The translations under genes and the position numbers were made by a program. DNA of 64,000 nt from Enterobacteriaceae endosymbiont of Donacia vulgaris. GTDB lineage: Bacteria > Pseudomonadota > Gammaproteobacteria > Enterobacterales > Enterobacteriaceae. The stretch covers positions 126,293 to 190,292 of the forward strand of contig NZ_CP046190.1 of NCBI RefSeq assembly GCF_012568445.1, read 5' to 3'. The notes below the pieces were generated by a model. The model was not told the DNA's origin. It worked only from the letters and a program-made list of their open reading frames with translations, and did not search any database. This document shows, one piece after another, positions 51,495-62,737 of this stretch (position 1 is the first letter of the stretch; every line of letters begins with the position of its first letter).

Positions 51495-52061
51495 TTATTT
51501 AAATCGAGAAATATATTTTTTTTTTCTTGTATCAATTTTAATTATATCACCAATCTTAATAAAAGATGGAACTTTTATTATTTCTCCGTTACTCATTGTA
51601 GCCTTTTTATTATTATTTATAATACTTCCTTTCCCAATTATACTTGTATTTATTACTTTTAATTTTATAAAATTAGGTAATGTTAAAAATATAGGTAATT
51701 GATTCCAAAATGTTATAATATAGTCATATTGAGAAATTAACCATTTTTGTTTTTTTTTAATTATTTTATAACTAATAATAGTTTGTTCAAAACTATTTTG
51801 ATCCATAAAATAATAAAAATAATCTGTTTCATTATACAAATATTTTAATTTCTTTTCTACAATATCTGCAGTATCTAAATTATAAGTTGATTTAAATGTT
51901 TTATCAATTAATTTTTCTGTAATTAAATTTCTCATTTTTATTCTTACAAATGCTTGTCCTTTCCCAGGTTTAACAAATTCATTAGATTCTATAATATAAG
52001 GTTGATTTAAAAATATAAATTTCATTCCAATCTTAAAATTATTACTACAATAATTAATCAT
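51495..52061 (-). CDS. efp: Translation elongation factor P
   Basis: tRNA-shaped factor that relieves ribosome stalling at polyproline. Domain I has the modification loop KPGKGQAF with Lys34, the residue beta-lysylated in E. coli. Domains II and III follow, with the C-terminal motif KVPSFIKIGDIIKIDTRKKKYISR. Length is 188 residues, as in E. coli. It is divergent from epmB (about 65 bp) and precedes epmA in the same direction, so all three parts needed for modified EF-P are present. Confidence 0.97.
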   Translation of the reverse strand: MINYCSNNFKIGMKFIFLNQPYIIESNEFVKPGKGQAFVRIKMRNLITEKLIDKTFKSTYNLDTADIVEKKLKYLYNETDYFYYFMDQNSFEQTIISYKIIKKKQKWLISQYDYIITFWNQLPIFLTLPNFIKLKVINTSIIGKGSIINNNKKATMSNGEIIKVPSFIKIGDIIKIDTRKKKYISRFK

Positions 52062-52126
52062 GTTTTCTTTTTTTTAAAAAAATATTAATTTATTATTATA
52101 TTATATTTATAAAATAAAATTATTCT

Positions 52127-53104
52127 ATGAAAGAATTATGGTTAAAACAATTATCTAATAATATTGATAATAATTATGATCTTATTAAGATATTAAAAAT
52201 TAAAAAAGAAAATAGTTATCCATTCTTATATAAAAAAAATAATATTTTTTTTAAAGTTAAAATACCTTTAATTTTTATAAAAAGAATAGAAAAAAAAAAT
52301 TACAAAGATCCAATCTTATTACAATTTATCTTTAATAAAAAAGAATTAATTAAATATGATAAATATAATAATCATCCACTGAATGAACAATTTATTATTC
52401 CAGGTATGATACATAGATATAAAAATAGAGTATTAATACTAATTACAGGAATTTGTGCAGTACATTGTAGATATTGTTTTCGTAAAAATACTAAACATAT
52501 TAATTCAATTAAAATATGTGATTGGAATAAAATAATTTATTATGTAAAAAAAAATTTAGAAATTAATGAAATTATTTTTTCTGGAGGAGATCCATTGATT
52601 TTAAATGATCATAAAATTAATTTATTTCTTAATGATATAAAAACAATACCTCATATTAAAATATTAAGAATACATAGTAGATTATTATGCATTCTACCTA
52701 CAAGAATTTCTATAAATTTATTAAAAATATTTAGTAAATGTAAATTTCGTATTGTAATAGTTACTCATATTAATCATCCTAATGAAATTAGTGAAGAATT
52801 ATCTGATAAAATTTATTCTTTAAGAAAGATAGGAATAACTATTTTTAATCAAAGTGTTTTATTAAAGAATATAAATGATAATCATAAAATTTTAATTAAA
52901 CTAAGTAATACTTTATTTAATATTGGAATTATTCCTTATTATTTGCATCTTTTAGATAAAATAAATGGTAGTAAACATTTTAATGTTTCTGAAAAAAAAG
53001 CCAAGAAAATTATGAAAAAAATATTATTATCATTATCAGGTTTTTTAGTTCCTAAATTAACTAAAGATATTTATGGATGGAAAAATAAAAAATTTATTAC
53101 TTAA
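52127..53104 (+). CDS. epmB: EF-P L-lysine 2,3-aminomutase EpmB (YjeK)
   Basis: Radical-SAM, PLP-dependent enzyme that makes (R)-beta-lysine for EpmA. The iron-sulfur motif CAVHCRYCF has its three Cys at residues 110, 114 and 117, followed by FSGGDPLIL near residue 148; the PLP-binding region lies in the C-terminal third. Length is 325 residues (E. coli 342); the C-terminal end is slightly short. It converges on groL across a strong hairpin. It needs PLP although pdxA and pdxJ are missing from their usual places in this window. Confidence 0.94.
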   Translation: MKELWLKQLSNNIDNNYDLIKILKIKKENSYPFLYKKNNIFFKVKIPLIFIKRIEKKNYKDPILLQFIFNKKELIKYDKYNNHPLNEQFIIPGMIHRYKNRVLILITGICAVHCRYCFRKNTKHINSIKICDWNKIIYYVKKNLEINEIIFSGGDPLILNDHKINLFLNDIKTIPHIKILRIHSRLLCILPTRISINLLKIFSKCKFRIVIVTHINHPNEISEELSDKIYSLRKIGITIFNQSVLLKNINDNHKILIKLSNTLFNIGIIPYYLHLLDKINGSKHFNVSEKKAKKIMKKILLSLSGFLVPKLTKDIYGWKNKKFIT

Positions 53105-53113
53105 AATAATACA

Positions 53114-53142
53114 AAAAGCTGTGCATTAATAGCACAGCTTTT
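53114..53142. terminator. Bidirectional terminator between epmB and groL
   Basis: Perfect 11-bp inverted repeat: AAAAGCTGTGC (53114-53124), 7-bp loop, GCACAGCTTTT (53132-53142), giving a GC-containing stem with a T tract on either strand. It lies between convergent epmB and groL and can serve both. It is one of the strongest hairpins in the window. Confidence 0.9.
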
Positions 53143-53199
53143 ATTAATATATTAATAAAATTGTAGTTCAAATAAATTTAAATTTTTTTAAAGAAAAAA

Positions 53200-54855
<1,656 letters not shown>

Positions 54856-54918
54856 TTAAATTCATTTATATTAAATTAATTAAATTTTTTAAAAAATTTT
54901 ATTTAATGACAAATTTTA

Positions 54919-55209
54919 TTATTTAATAATAGCTAAAATATCACTTTCAGACATGATAAGCACTTCTTCATCATCAATTTTTTCTGTTTTAACACTATAA
55001 CCATCATTAAATATAATTGTGTCGCCTTTTTTTACATCTAATGGTTTTACAACACCATTATCTAATATACGTCCTTTTCCTACTGCTAGAACTTCTCCTC
55101 TTGTAGATTTTCCTGCAGCAGAACCTGTTAATACAATTCCTCCTGAAGATTTAGATTCAACTTCTTTTCTTTTTACAATAACACGATCATGTAATGGACG
55201 AATATTCAT
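54919..55209 (-). CDS. groS: Co-chaperonin GroES
   Basis: Heptameric lid of the GroEL chamber. The protein is 96 residues (E. coli 97) and runs from [19 protein letters not shown] through the mobile loop ([17 protein letters not shown]) to the conserved [13 protein letters not shown] end. An AGGAG-type ribosome-binding site lies just upstream (55221-55224 on the plus strand as CTCC). It is the first gene of the groSL operon and has a heat-shock-like promoter about 75 bp upstream. Confidence 0.98.
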   Translation of the reverse strand: MNIRPLHDRVIVKRKEVESKSSGGIVLTGSAAGKSTRGEVLAVGKGRILDNGVVKPLDVKKGDTIIFNDGYSVKTEKIDDEEVLIMSESDILAIIK

Positions 55210-55282
55210 TTAATAATTCTCCTTTTAAGAAGTTTAACTATTATAAATTAATATTAATTTATTTTGAATAATGTGCACTGAA

Positions 55283-55311
55283 AGATAAGGACATATAGTC
55301 CATGTTTCAAG
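55283..55311 (-). promoter_or_regulatory. Probable sigma-32 promoter of groSL, with drifted -10
   Basis: On the minus strand, CTTGAA (55306-55311) is a perfect sigma-32 -35 element. A 15-bp spacer leads to CCTTATCT (55283-55290), which retains the CCnnATnT skeleton of the -10 but has lost two C. The position, about 75 bp before groS, suits a promoter. It is weaker than the dnaK site. Confidence 0.65.
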
Positions 55312-55452
55312 TACTATTTTAAAAAAATTTATTTATCAAAATTTTTGTTAAAAAATAATAAAAATAATTAATATATTGATATGATATTATCATGATTAAT
55401 TATTATTAATTACCCATATAATTATTTTATTTAATTTTTTAATAAAAAAATA

Positions 55453-55482
55453 TTGACGTTTACTCATAAATATTGTCATAAT
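55453..55482 (+). promoter_or_regulatory. Probable sigma-70 promoter of the tRNA-Phe gene
   Basis: TTGACG (55453-55458) and CATAAT (55477-55482), each one base from consensus, are separated by 18 bp and lie 22 bp before the tRNA. Confidence 0.65.
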
Positions 55483-55504
55483 AAGAACATATTTTTTTAT
55501 ATAT

Positions 55505-55577
55505 GCCCGAATAGCTCAGTCGGTAGAGCAGTGGACTGAAAATCCCCGTGTCGGTGGTTCAATTCCGCCTTCGGGCA
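55505..55577 (+). tRNA. tRNA-Phe (GAA)
   Basis: 73-nt cloverleaf. The acceptor arms GCCCGAA and TTCGGGC pair fully, the D arm matches E. coli, and the anticodon loop CTGAAAA carries GAA. The T-arm pairs with one T-G. The anticodon stem GTGGA/TCCCC has a T28-C42 mismatch. Position 57 is A. CCA is not encoded. It lies alone between groS and ompA, with its own promoter. Confidence 0.96.
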
Positions 55578-55630
55578 TTTTTTTTAATTTTGTTATTTAA
55601 AAGATTTTTTTATATCTTTTTCTTATAAAT

Positions 55631-55666
55631 AAAAAATGCAGAAAAAAATTTTTTTCTGCATTTTTT
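55631..55666. terminator. Bidirectional terminator between tRNA-Phe and ompA
   Basis: Perfect 18-bp palindromic arms around TGCAG/CTGCA (55631-55648 and 55649-55666), flanked by A and T tracts. It stands between the plus-strand tRNA-Phe and the minus-strand ompA stop, so it can end both transcripts. The innermost A/T bases must form the loop. Confidence 0.85.
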
Positions 55667-55676
55667 TATTTATAAT

Positions 55677-56999
55677 CTATATAAAAAAATTACTGATTAT
55701 TTTATTTATTAAATATACTTCTTTTTTAATGTGATAAATTTTTTGATATTCTTTTGTAAAAAGAAAGTTATATGGATAACTTAATTTTTTATATATAAAC
55801 AATTCATTGTTATAATTATTCATTTGATTATTTAAATAATCATCATGATCATAATTATGATCCATTAAAGAATGTCTTTTATATAAAATATTTTTTTGAA
55901 GAATTTTAGGAGTTTTTATAATTTTTATTTCTACATAACGATCTATAACTAAACAATTTTTTAATTTTTTATAGTTTTTTATTTTCTGACAGTTTTTATT
56001 AATTAACAAATTACTACCTAATCCTTTAATAATAATTATTTTATTAAATAAATTTTTATTTTTTAATGCTAAATATTCAGCAATTTTTTGAGCTCTTTTT
56101 TGTGATAAAACATAATTATTATTATCTTTTTCTAAATAATCAGAATAACCTAAAATAATTATTTTATTTTCATTATCTTTAGATAAATTTTTGTTTTTAA
56201 TATTTTCATTTAATACTTGATTTAATTTTTTTTTGTTTTGTGGACCTAAATCACTTTTATTAAAATTAAAATAAACTTTTGTTGTTAATAAAACATTATT
56301 ATTACTATAATTAGTATAGTAATTATTTTTAGCTTTATGTATTAACTTTTTAAATGAAGGTAAATGATATTTATCAGTAAATTTATATACTAAATTAATG
56401 GTAAACATAGAATTATTTGTTTTTTGACCTAAATTATAAATATCATTATTTCCTATTTTTCCAGAAAATTGATACTCTAATCTTGATGAAAAAAATCTAT
56501 TTATTTTAAATTCCCCACCTATGGCTAATACTGGGTATATACCATATTGTAAGTTATTTATATTTTTTCTATAATCATTATTTTTAATATATTGTTGATT
56601 AATTGATTGAGTAAATAAACCACCTAAACGACTATATAAATATATATTTTTATATATAGGATATCTAATATTAGATGTTAATTGTACTCCTTTAGATTCA
56701 AAAAAATTTGTAATTCCTTCTTCTGTAAGATTTTTTTTAACAGCTCCTAACCAATCAAAACCTAGTTCAAAACCTAAAAAATTATTTGATTGATATCCAA
56801 AAAATGCTCCAGTTCCTATTTGATTAAAAATATTATATTCTTGATTATCAATATCTTTACCAAATAATTTAATATGATCATATCGTGATAAACCAAATTT
56901 AGATCCAACATACCAATATTCTTGAAAGTTAGATTCAGCATTTGCAATATTATAAATGTTCATTATAATCATAATAAAAATAATAGTTATTTTTTTCAT
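55677..56999 (-). CDS. ompA: Outer membrane protein OmpA (extended C-terminus)
   Basis: Major outer-membrane porin-like protein tying the membrane to peptidoglycan. A signal peptide (residues 1-21, ending ANA before ESNF) precedes an eight-strand beta-barrel with YWYVGSKFGLSRYD and later FELGFDWLG. A linker leads to an OmpA-type peptidoglycan-binding domain at about residues 245-365, with VYFNFNKSDL, GYSDYLEKDNNNYVLSQKRA (keeping the Asp and Arg positions that bind diaminopimelate) and DRYVEIKI. Length is 440 residues against 346 in E. coli: about 75 extra residues after the OmpA domain, rich in Tyr, Asn, His and Lys, match nothing I know. The stop is TAG. Confidence 0.93.
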   Translation of the reverse strand: MKKITIIFIMIIMNIYNIANAESNFQEYWYVGSKFGLSRYDHIKLFGKDIDNQEYNIFNQIGTGAFFGYQSNNFLGFELGFDWLGAVKKNLTEEGITNFFESKGVQLTSNIRYPIYKNIYLYSRLGGLFTQSINQQYIKNNDYRKNINNLQYGIYPVLAIGGEFKINRFFSSRLEYQFSGKIGNNDIYNLGQKTNNSMFTINLVYKFTDKYHLPSFKKLIHKAKNNYYTNYSNNNVLLTTKVYFNFNKSDLGPQNKKKLNQVLNENIKNKNLSKDNENKIIILGYSDYLEKDNNNYVLSQKRAQKIAEYLALKNKNLFNKIIIIKGLGSNLLINKNCQKIKNYKKLKNCLVIDRYVEIKIIKTPKILQKNILYKRHSLMDHNYDHDDYLNNQMNNYNNELFIYKKLSYPYNFLFTKEYQKIYHIKKEVYLINKIISNFFI

Positions 57000-57086
57000 T
57001 TTTATATAAACCTTTTATTATTAAATGAATAACATTAAAATTTATATTCTTAAATATTTTACTTATTTATTTAAAAATTTACAATT

Positions 57087-58076
57087 TTAAAAAATTTTAA
57101 TAATAGAAAAAATATTTTTTTGATCCTTATTTAATCTAAGTAAAGAATTTTTTAAAATATTATTTTTTAATATAACTTGTATCCAAATTATATCTAACTT
57201 AATTACTATTGATTTTAAAATAATACTATCTCTTATTATTTGCCATTTTTTAGTTTTATTATTTTGAATTTCTAATAAATCCTTATATGACGGTAAAAAA
57301 TTAGATTTACCTTCTAGTAAAAATAACTTTTTATTTTTTTTATTTTTAAATTTTAAAGTACTAATTATTTCTTGTCCTAAATAACAACCTTTATTAAAAT
57401 CAATAAAATTAAATTTTTCCATATTACTTTGTTGAGGAAAAAATAGATTACAATTATGATTAACGTCAATAATAGGATAACCTATCTTCATATAAAATTT
57501 ATTCCAAAAATTATTATTTACAATATAAACTATTTTTTTAGAATAAAATTCTTGTATAAAAAATTTAATATTTTTTTTTGATACAACTAAAAAATAATAA
57601 TAATTAGAATAACAAAATTTTAAAAAAATGTCTTTTTTAAAAAAAAATAATGTTTTTTTTGTTAATAAAATATTATTTTTTTTAAAAATTTTAGAAATTA
57701 TTTTTTTTAAATTTATACTTGATAATCCAAATATCTTTTCTTTTGAATTTAAAAAAAATTCTATATTATAAAATGCAGTATATTTTTTGAGATTCTTTAA
57801 ATATAATTCTAATATATTTTTTTGAATAATACATTTATAATAATTATCAGAATTTTTAAAAATATGCATATTTGTTAATATTCTTCCTTGAGAATTACAA
57901 TGTAAAGAATTTAAATAATTATTATTATTTAATTTATTAATATCAATAGTTAATTGATTTTGTAAAAAATTTTTACAATCAGGTCCTTTAATATTCAAAA
58001 TTTGTAAATAATTTAAATTATAAACTTTTAATAAATTATTTACATTATAATTTTTTTTTTCTATATCATTTAACAT
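57087..58076 (-). CDS. ygfZ: Folate-binding Fe-S cluster repair protein YgfZ
   Basis: Tetrahydrofolate-dependent protein that helps maintain certain iron-sulfur enzymes, including radical-SAM MiaB. The signature NKGCYLGQEI (KGCYxGQE, with the functional Cys) is near residue 226, and the folate-binding fold (residues 20-210) contains NQLTIDINKL and CNSQGRILTNMHIF. Length is 329 residues (E. coli 326). Apart from these motifs the sequence is heavily AT-drifted. It sits between ompA and carB, an order not seen in E. coli. Confidence 0.93.
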   Translation of the reverse strand: MLNDIEKKNYNVNNLLKVYNLNYLQILNIKGPDCKNFLQNQLTIDINKLNNNNYLNSLHCNSQGRILTNMHIFKNSDNYYKCIIQKNILELYLKNLKKYTAFYNIEFFLNSKEKIFGLSSINLKKIISKIFKKNNILLTKKTLFFFKKDIFLKFCYSNYYYFLVVSKKNIKFFIQEFYSKKIVYIVNNNFWNKFYMKIGYPIIDVNHNCNLFFPQQSNMEKFNFIDFNKGCYLGQEIISTLKFKNKKNKKLFLLEGKSNFLPSYKDLLEIQNNKTKKWQIIRDSIILKSIVIKLDIIWIQVILKNNILKNSLLRLNKDQKNIFSIIKIF

Positions 58077-58139
58077 ATAATTTTATAAAAATCACGTTTT
58101 TAAAAATTTAAATATTAATTATTAAAATAACAAAATTTT

Positions 58140-61100
58140 TTATTTTAATAGAAATTTATGTAGTTCTTGTAAAGAAAATACTTTTTTTTTGAAATTATTT
58201 TTCATAGCCATTACACTAGCTATTGCTCCATTAATAGTTGTATTATAATAAATATTATTTTTTAAAGCTAGAATTCTAATTAAACTAGAATTATTAATAG
58301 ATTTTTTACTTTTCCCAGTATTAATTATATAAGTATATCTTTTATTTTGAATAAAGTTAACTATGTTTGGTTCTTTTTCAGTAGATTTCCTAACTTTTTT
58401 AACTAATAAATTTAATTTTTGTAAAAAATGAGCAGTTCCATATGTTGCTTCAATTTTAAAACCATATTTTATTAATTTTTGTACTATTGGAAAAATTAAT
58501 TTTTTATCTTTATTTTGTATAGATATTAATATAATGCCTTTTTTTTTTATAAAAATTTTTGTTCCTAACATTGCCTTATAAAAAGCTTCAGCAAAAGAAA
58601 ATCCAATACCCATAACTTCTCCTGTAGATTTCATCTCAGGCCCTAATATAGGATCTATATTATCAAATTTATTAAAGGGTAACATAACTTCTTTTACAGA
58701 AAAATATGGTGGAATAATTTCTTTGTTAAGATTTAAATTAAATAAAGATTTACCTACCATGACTAATGCACCCATTTTTGCTAATGGTATATTTATTGCT
58801 TTAGAAATAAAGGGAACTGTTCTAGATGCTCTAGGATTTACTTCTATTATATAAATTTCTTTATTTTTTATAGCAAATTGAATATTTATTAATCCACATA
58901 CATTAATTTTTGTAGCTAATTGTTTAGTTTGAATTTTAATTTTCTTTAAAATACTTTTACTTAAAGTACGTGTAGGAAAAGAACAAGCTGAATCTCCGGA
59001 ATGTACCCCTACATATTCAATATGCTCCATAATACCTCCTATAAAAATATTTTTTCTATCACAAATAGCGTCAACATCAACTTCTATAGCATCTTTTAAA
59101 AATTTTTCCAATAAAACAGAAATATTATTTTTTATATTTAGTAAATAATAATTTTTTAAATTTTCTTCATCATATATTATTTCCATAGATCTACCACCTA
59201 AAACATATGAAGGTCTAACTATAATGGGAAAACCTATAATTTTTGCCTTTATTACAGCTTCATTTAAATTATTTACTATATAATTAGGAGATTGTTTTAA
59301 TTGTAAAGAATTAATAATACATTGAAATTTTTCTCTATCTTCAGCTAAATCTATAGATTCTGGACTAGTACCTATAATATTAATATTTTCTTTTTTTAAT
59401 TTTTTAGCTAAATTTAGTGGAGTTTGTCCTCCGTATTGTATAATTACACCTTGTGGTTTTTCTATTCTAATAATTTCTAAGACATTTTCTAATGTAATAG
59501 GCTCAAAATATAAACGATCTGAAATATCATAATCAGTAGAAACAGTTTCTGGATTACAATTAATCATAATTGTTTCAAAATTATTTTGACGTAATATTAT
59601 TGATGCATGTACACAACAATAATCAAATTCAATACCTTGACCTATTCTATTGGGCCCGCTGCCTAAAATAACAATTTTTTTTTTATTTTTACTAGGTTTA
59701 GCTTCACATTCTATTTCATATGTTGAATATATATAAGCTGTATTTGTTTCAAATTCAGCAGAACATGTATCTACTCTTTTATACACTGGATGTATATTTA
59801 ATTTATGTCGTAATTTTCTTATTTTATCTTCAGATATATCTAATAAATCTGCTAATCTAGCATCAGAAAATCCTTTTTTTTTTAAATTAAAAAAATTTTC
59901 TTTATTGTATAAATATTCAATACCTATTTTTTTTACTTTATTTTCAATATTAATAAGATCTTTTATTTGTAATAAAAACCATTTATCTATTTTTGAATAT
60001 TGATAAATATCTTGTATTGGTATATTTAATCTTATAGCATCTGCAATAAACCTAATTCTATCAGGACCAGGATTTTTTAATTCTTTAATAATTAAATTAA
60101 AATTTTTTTTATCTTTAACTAAATTAATTTTAGAATCAAAACCATTAATACCTATTTCTAAACTACATAATGCTTTTTGAATCGATTCCTGGAAAGATCT
60201 ACCTATAGACATAACTTCACCTACTGATTTCATTTGTGTAGTTAATCGATCATTCACATTATAAAATTTTTCAAAATTAAATCTAGGTATTTTAGTAACT
60301 ATATAATCAATAGAAGGTTCAAAAGCAGCGGTAATACAATTACTTGTTATATCATTCACTAGTTCATCTAAAGTATAACCTATAGCAAGTTTTGCTGATA
60401 TTTTTGCAATTGGAAATCCTGTTGCTTTAGATGCTAATGCTGAGGATCGTGATACACGAGGATTCATCTCAATTACTACTAATTTTCCTGTTTTTGGATG
60501 GACAGCAAATTGAACATTCGCACCTCCTGATTTGATACCAATAGCCTTCATAATTAATATAGAAGCATTTCTCATGATTTGATATTCTTTATCAGATAAA
60601 GTTTGTGCTGGCGCGACAGTAATTGAATCTCCTGTATGAATACCCATAGGGTCTATATTTTCAATAGAGCAAACAATAATAGAATTACCATTTTGGTCTT
60701 TTACAACTTCCATTTCATATTCTTTCCACCCTATTAATGACTCATCAATAATTAATTCATGGTTTGGAGATAAATTAAAACCGTTTTTACAAATTTTTTT
60801 ATATTCTGTTATATTATTTGCAATTCCTCCACCACTTCCTCCCATAGTAAATGATGGTCTAATAATACATGGAAAACCAATTTTTTTAATATACTGTAAT
60901 GCTTCATCTATATTATGAATAATAAAAGAATTAGGTATATTAAAACCTAATTCTTTTACAATATTTGCAAAAGAACAACGGTTTTCTGCTTTATTTATAG
61001 TTTCAATTGATACTCCAATCGTATTAACATTAAATTTATTTAAAACATTATTTTTTTCTAAATTTAAAATACAATTTAATGCTGTTTGGCCACCCATTGT

Positions 61101-61364
61101 TGGTAAAATTACATCAGGTTTTTCTTTTTCTATAATTTTAGCAATACTTTCCCAATTCATAGGTTCTATATAAGTAATATTAGCAATATCAGGATCAGTC
61201 ATAATAGTAGCAGGATTAGAATTTACTAAAATTAAATTATATCCTTCTTCTTTTAAAGCTTTACATGCTTGAGTCCCTGAATAATCAAATTCACAAGCTT
61301 GGCCAATAACAATTGGCCCGGATCCTAAAATCATAATATTTTTTATATCAGTACGTTTTGGCAT
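58140..61364 (-). CDS. carB: Carbamoyl phosphate synthetase large subunit
   Basis: Uses ammonia passed from CarA, bicarbonate and two ATP to make carbamoyl phosphate. Two homologous ATP-grasp halves are visible: the first begins [20 protein letters not shown] and the second, near residue 560, [19 protein letters not shown]-terminal allosteric MGS-like domain follows from about residue 935. Length is 1074 residues, essentially identical to E. coli (1073). It starts 1 bp after the carA stop, so the pair is coupled. Product serves argI (27242) and pyrimidine synthesis. Confidence 0.98.
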   Translation of the reverse strand: MPKRTDIKNIMILGSGPIVIGQACEFDYSGTQACKALKEEGYNLILVNSNPATIMTDPDIANITYIEPMNWESIAKIIEKEKPDVILPTMGGQTALNCILNLEKNNVLNKFNVNTIGVSIETINKAENRCSFANIVKELGFNIPNSFIIHNIDEALQYIKKIGFPCIIRPSFTMGGSGGGIANNITEYKKICKNGFNLSPNHELIIDESLIGWKEYEMEVVKDQNGNSIIVCSIENIDPMGIHTGDSITVAPAQTLSDKEYQIMRNASILIMKAIGIKSGGANVQFAVHPKTGKLVVIEMNPRVSRSSALASKATGFPIAKISAKLAIGYTLDELVNDITSNCITAAFEPSIDYIVTKIPRFNFEKFYNVNDRLTTQMKSVGEVMSIGRSFQESIQKALCSLEIGINGFDSKINLVKDKKNFNLIIKELKNPGPDRIRFIADAIRLNIPIQDIYQYSKIDKWFLLQIKDLINIENKVKKIGIEYLYNKENFFNLKKKGFSDARLADLLDISEDKIRKLRHKLNIHPVYKRVDTCSAEFETNTAYIYSTYEIECEAKPSKNKKKIVILGSGPNRIGQGIEFDYCCVHASIILRQNNFETIMINCNPETVSTDYDISDRLYFEPITLENVLEIIRIEKPQGVIIQYGGQTPLNLAKKLKKENINIIGTSPESIDLAEDREKFQCIINSLQLKQSPNYIVNNLNEAVIKAKIIGFPIIVRPSYVLGGRSMEIIYDEENLKNYYLLNIKNNISVLLEKFLKDAIEVDVDAICDRKNIFIGGIMEHIEYVGVHSGDSACSFPTRTLSKSILKKIKIQTKQLATKINVCGLINIQFAIKNKEIYIIEVNPRASRTVPFISKAINIPLAKMGALVMVGKSLFNLNLNKEIIPPYFSVKEVMLPFNKFDNIDPILGPEMKSTGEVMGIGFSFAEAFYKAMLGTKIFIKKKGIILISIQNKDKKLIFPIVQKLIKYGFKIEATYGTAHFLQKLNLLVKKVRKSTEKEPNIVNFIQNKRYTYIINTGKSKKSINNSSLIRILALKNNIYYNTTINGAIASVMAMKNNFKKKVFSLQELHKFLLK

Positions 61365-61365
61365 T

Positions 61366-62523
61366 TTATAATCTCTTATATTTTTTTTTACAATATATTT
61401 GAATTAATTTTATGAAATAATCAAATAAAATAGATGCATCATGTGGACCAGGACTAGCTTCAGGATGTCCTTGAAAACCAAAAATAGGTTTATTAATTAA
61501 ATGAATTCCTTGTATAGTATTATCAAATAAAGATTTATGTGTAATTTCTATATTTTTAGGAATATTATTTTGATCAATAGTAAAACCATGATTTTGAGTA
61601 GTAATTAATACTTTGTTACTTTTTAAATCTTTAACAGGATGATTACTTCCATGATGTCCAATATCCATTTTTTTAATTTTTGCTCCACTTGCTATGGCTA
61701 ATATTTGATGACCAAAACAGACACCAAATATTGGAATACTTGTTGTTAAAAGTTTTTTTACTGTATTTATTATAGAAATACAAGGAGTAGGATCTCCTGG
61801 ACCATTAGATAAGAAAATTCCATCAGGATTTAATAAAATTATATTTTTATAACTAGTAAAAGCTGATACGACAGTAATTTTACATTTTCTATCTATAAAC
61901 ATTTTTAAAATACTTGTTTTTATACCAAAATCTAGTACTATAATATGCATAGAAAATTTATAATGTTTAATTAATTTAATGTTTTTATTACTTTTATTCC
62001 AAAAATAATTTGTTTTTGTTGTAATGTTTTTGATTAAATTCAATCCTTGTAATCCATTATACTTATTAATTTTTTTAATAATATTTTCATAATTTACATA
62101 TTGGTTAGTAACAATCAATGCTATTTTTTTTATTTTTTGATTACGTATTAATCTAGTTAAATATCGAGTATCTATTCCTTCAATAGCAACAATATTATTT
62201 TTTTTAAGAAATACATCTAAATTTTCAGTGCTACGATAGTTACTTGATATTGTTGATAAATTATTAATGATAATTCCTTTTAAATAAATTTTTGATGATT
62301 CATTATCTTCTATATTTGTACCTACATTACCTATATGAGGATAGGTAAAAGTTACAATTTGTTTATAATAAGAAGGATCAGTAATTATTTCTTGATAACC
62401 AGTAATAGCAGTATTAAATACTATTTCTCCTATAACTATTCCATTAACGCCTACAGATTTTCCAAAAATTTTAGTTCCATCTTCCATTAATATTATGGCT
62501 TTATTATTCAATTCATTCTCCAT
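61366..62523 (-). CDS. carA: Carbamoyl phosphate synthetase small subunit (glutaminase)
   Basis: Class I glutamine amidotransferase subunit that supplies ammonia to CarB. The catalytic Cys269 lies in [11 protein letters not shown] (codon 61717-61719), and the His/Glu of the triad in [13 protein letters not shown] near residue 352. The N-terminal domain is complete. Length is 385 residues (E. coli 382). It is the first gene of carAB. The 214-bp upstream gap to ilvC is AT-rich; I do not recognise the pyrimidine and arginine operators of E. coli carAB there. Confidence 0.97.
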   Translation of the reverse strand: MENELNNKAIILMEDGTKIFGKSVGVNGIVIGEIVFNTAITGYQEIITDPSYYKQIVTFTYPHIGNVGTNIEDNESSKIYLKGIIINNLSTISSNYRSTENLDVFLKKNNIVAIEGIDTRYLTRLIRNQKIKKIALIVTNQYVNYENIIKKINKYNGLQGLNLIKNITTKTNYFWNKSNKNIKLIKHYKFSMHIIVLDFGIKTSILKMFIDRKCKITVVSAFTSYKNIILLNPDGIFLSNGPGDPTPCISIINTVKKLLTTSIPIFGVCFGHQILAIASGAKIKKMDIGHHGSNHPVKDLKSNKVLITTQNHGFTIDQNNIPKNIEITHKSLFDNTIQGIHLINKPIFGFQGHPEASPGPHDASILFDYFIKLIQIYCKKKYKRL

Positions 62524-62700
62524 AATTAATATAAAAATACATTTAAATTCATTATGTATTATTTATATATTTATATTATTTTATTATATAAATATTCTAT
62601 ATTAGAATATTATATAATAAAATAAAATTTATGATTAAATAATAATTTTTTTAAAATAAGAAAAAATAATTAATTATTTATTTTAAATATTATTAAAATA

Positions 62701-62734
62701 AATTACTCTCTTTATTAAATAAAAGAGAGTAATT
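62701..62734. terminator. Terminator downstream of ilvC
   Basis: Perfect 13-bp inverted repeat: AATTACTCTCTTT (62701-62713), 8-bp loop, AAAGAGAGTAATT (62722-62734). It begins 3 bp after the ilvC stop on the minus strand and is followed by an A/T-rich tail. It should separate ilvC from carAB. Confidence 0.85.
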
Positions 62735-62737
62735 CTT

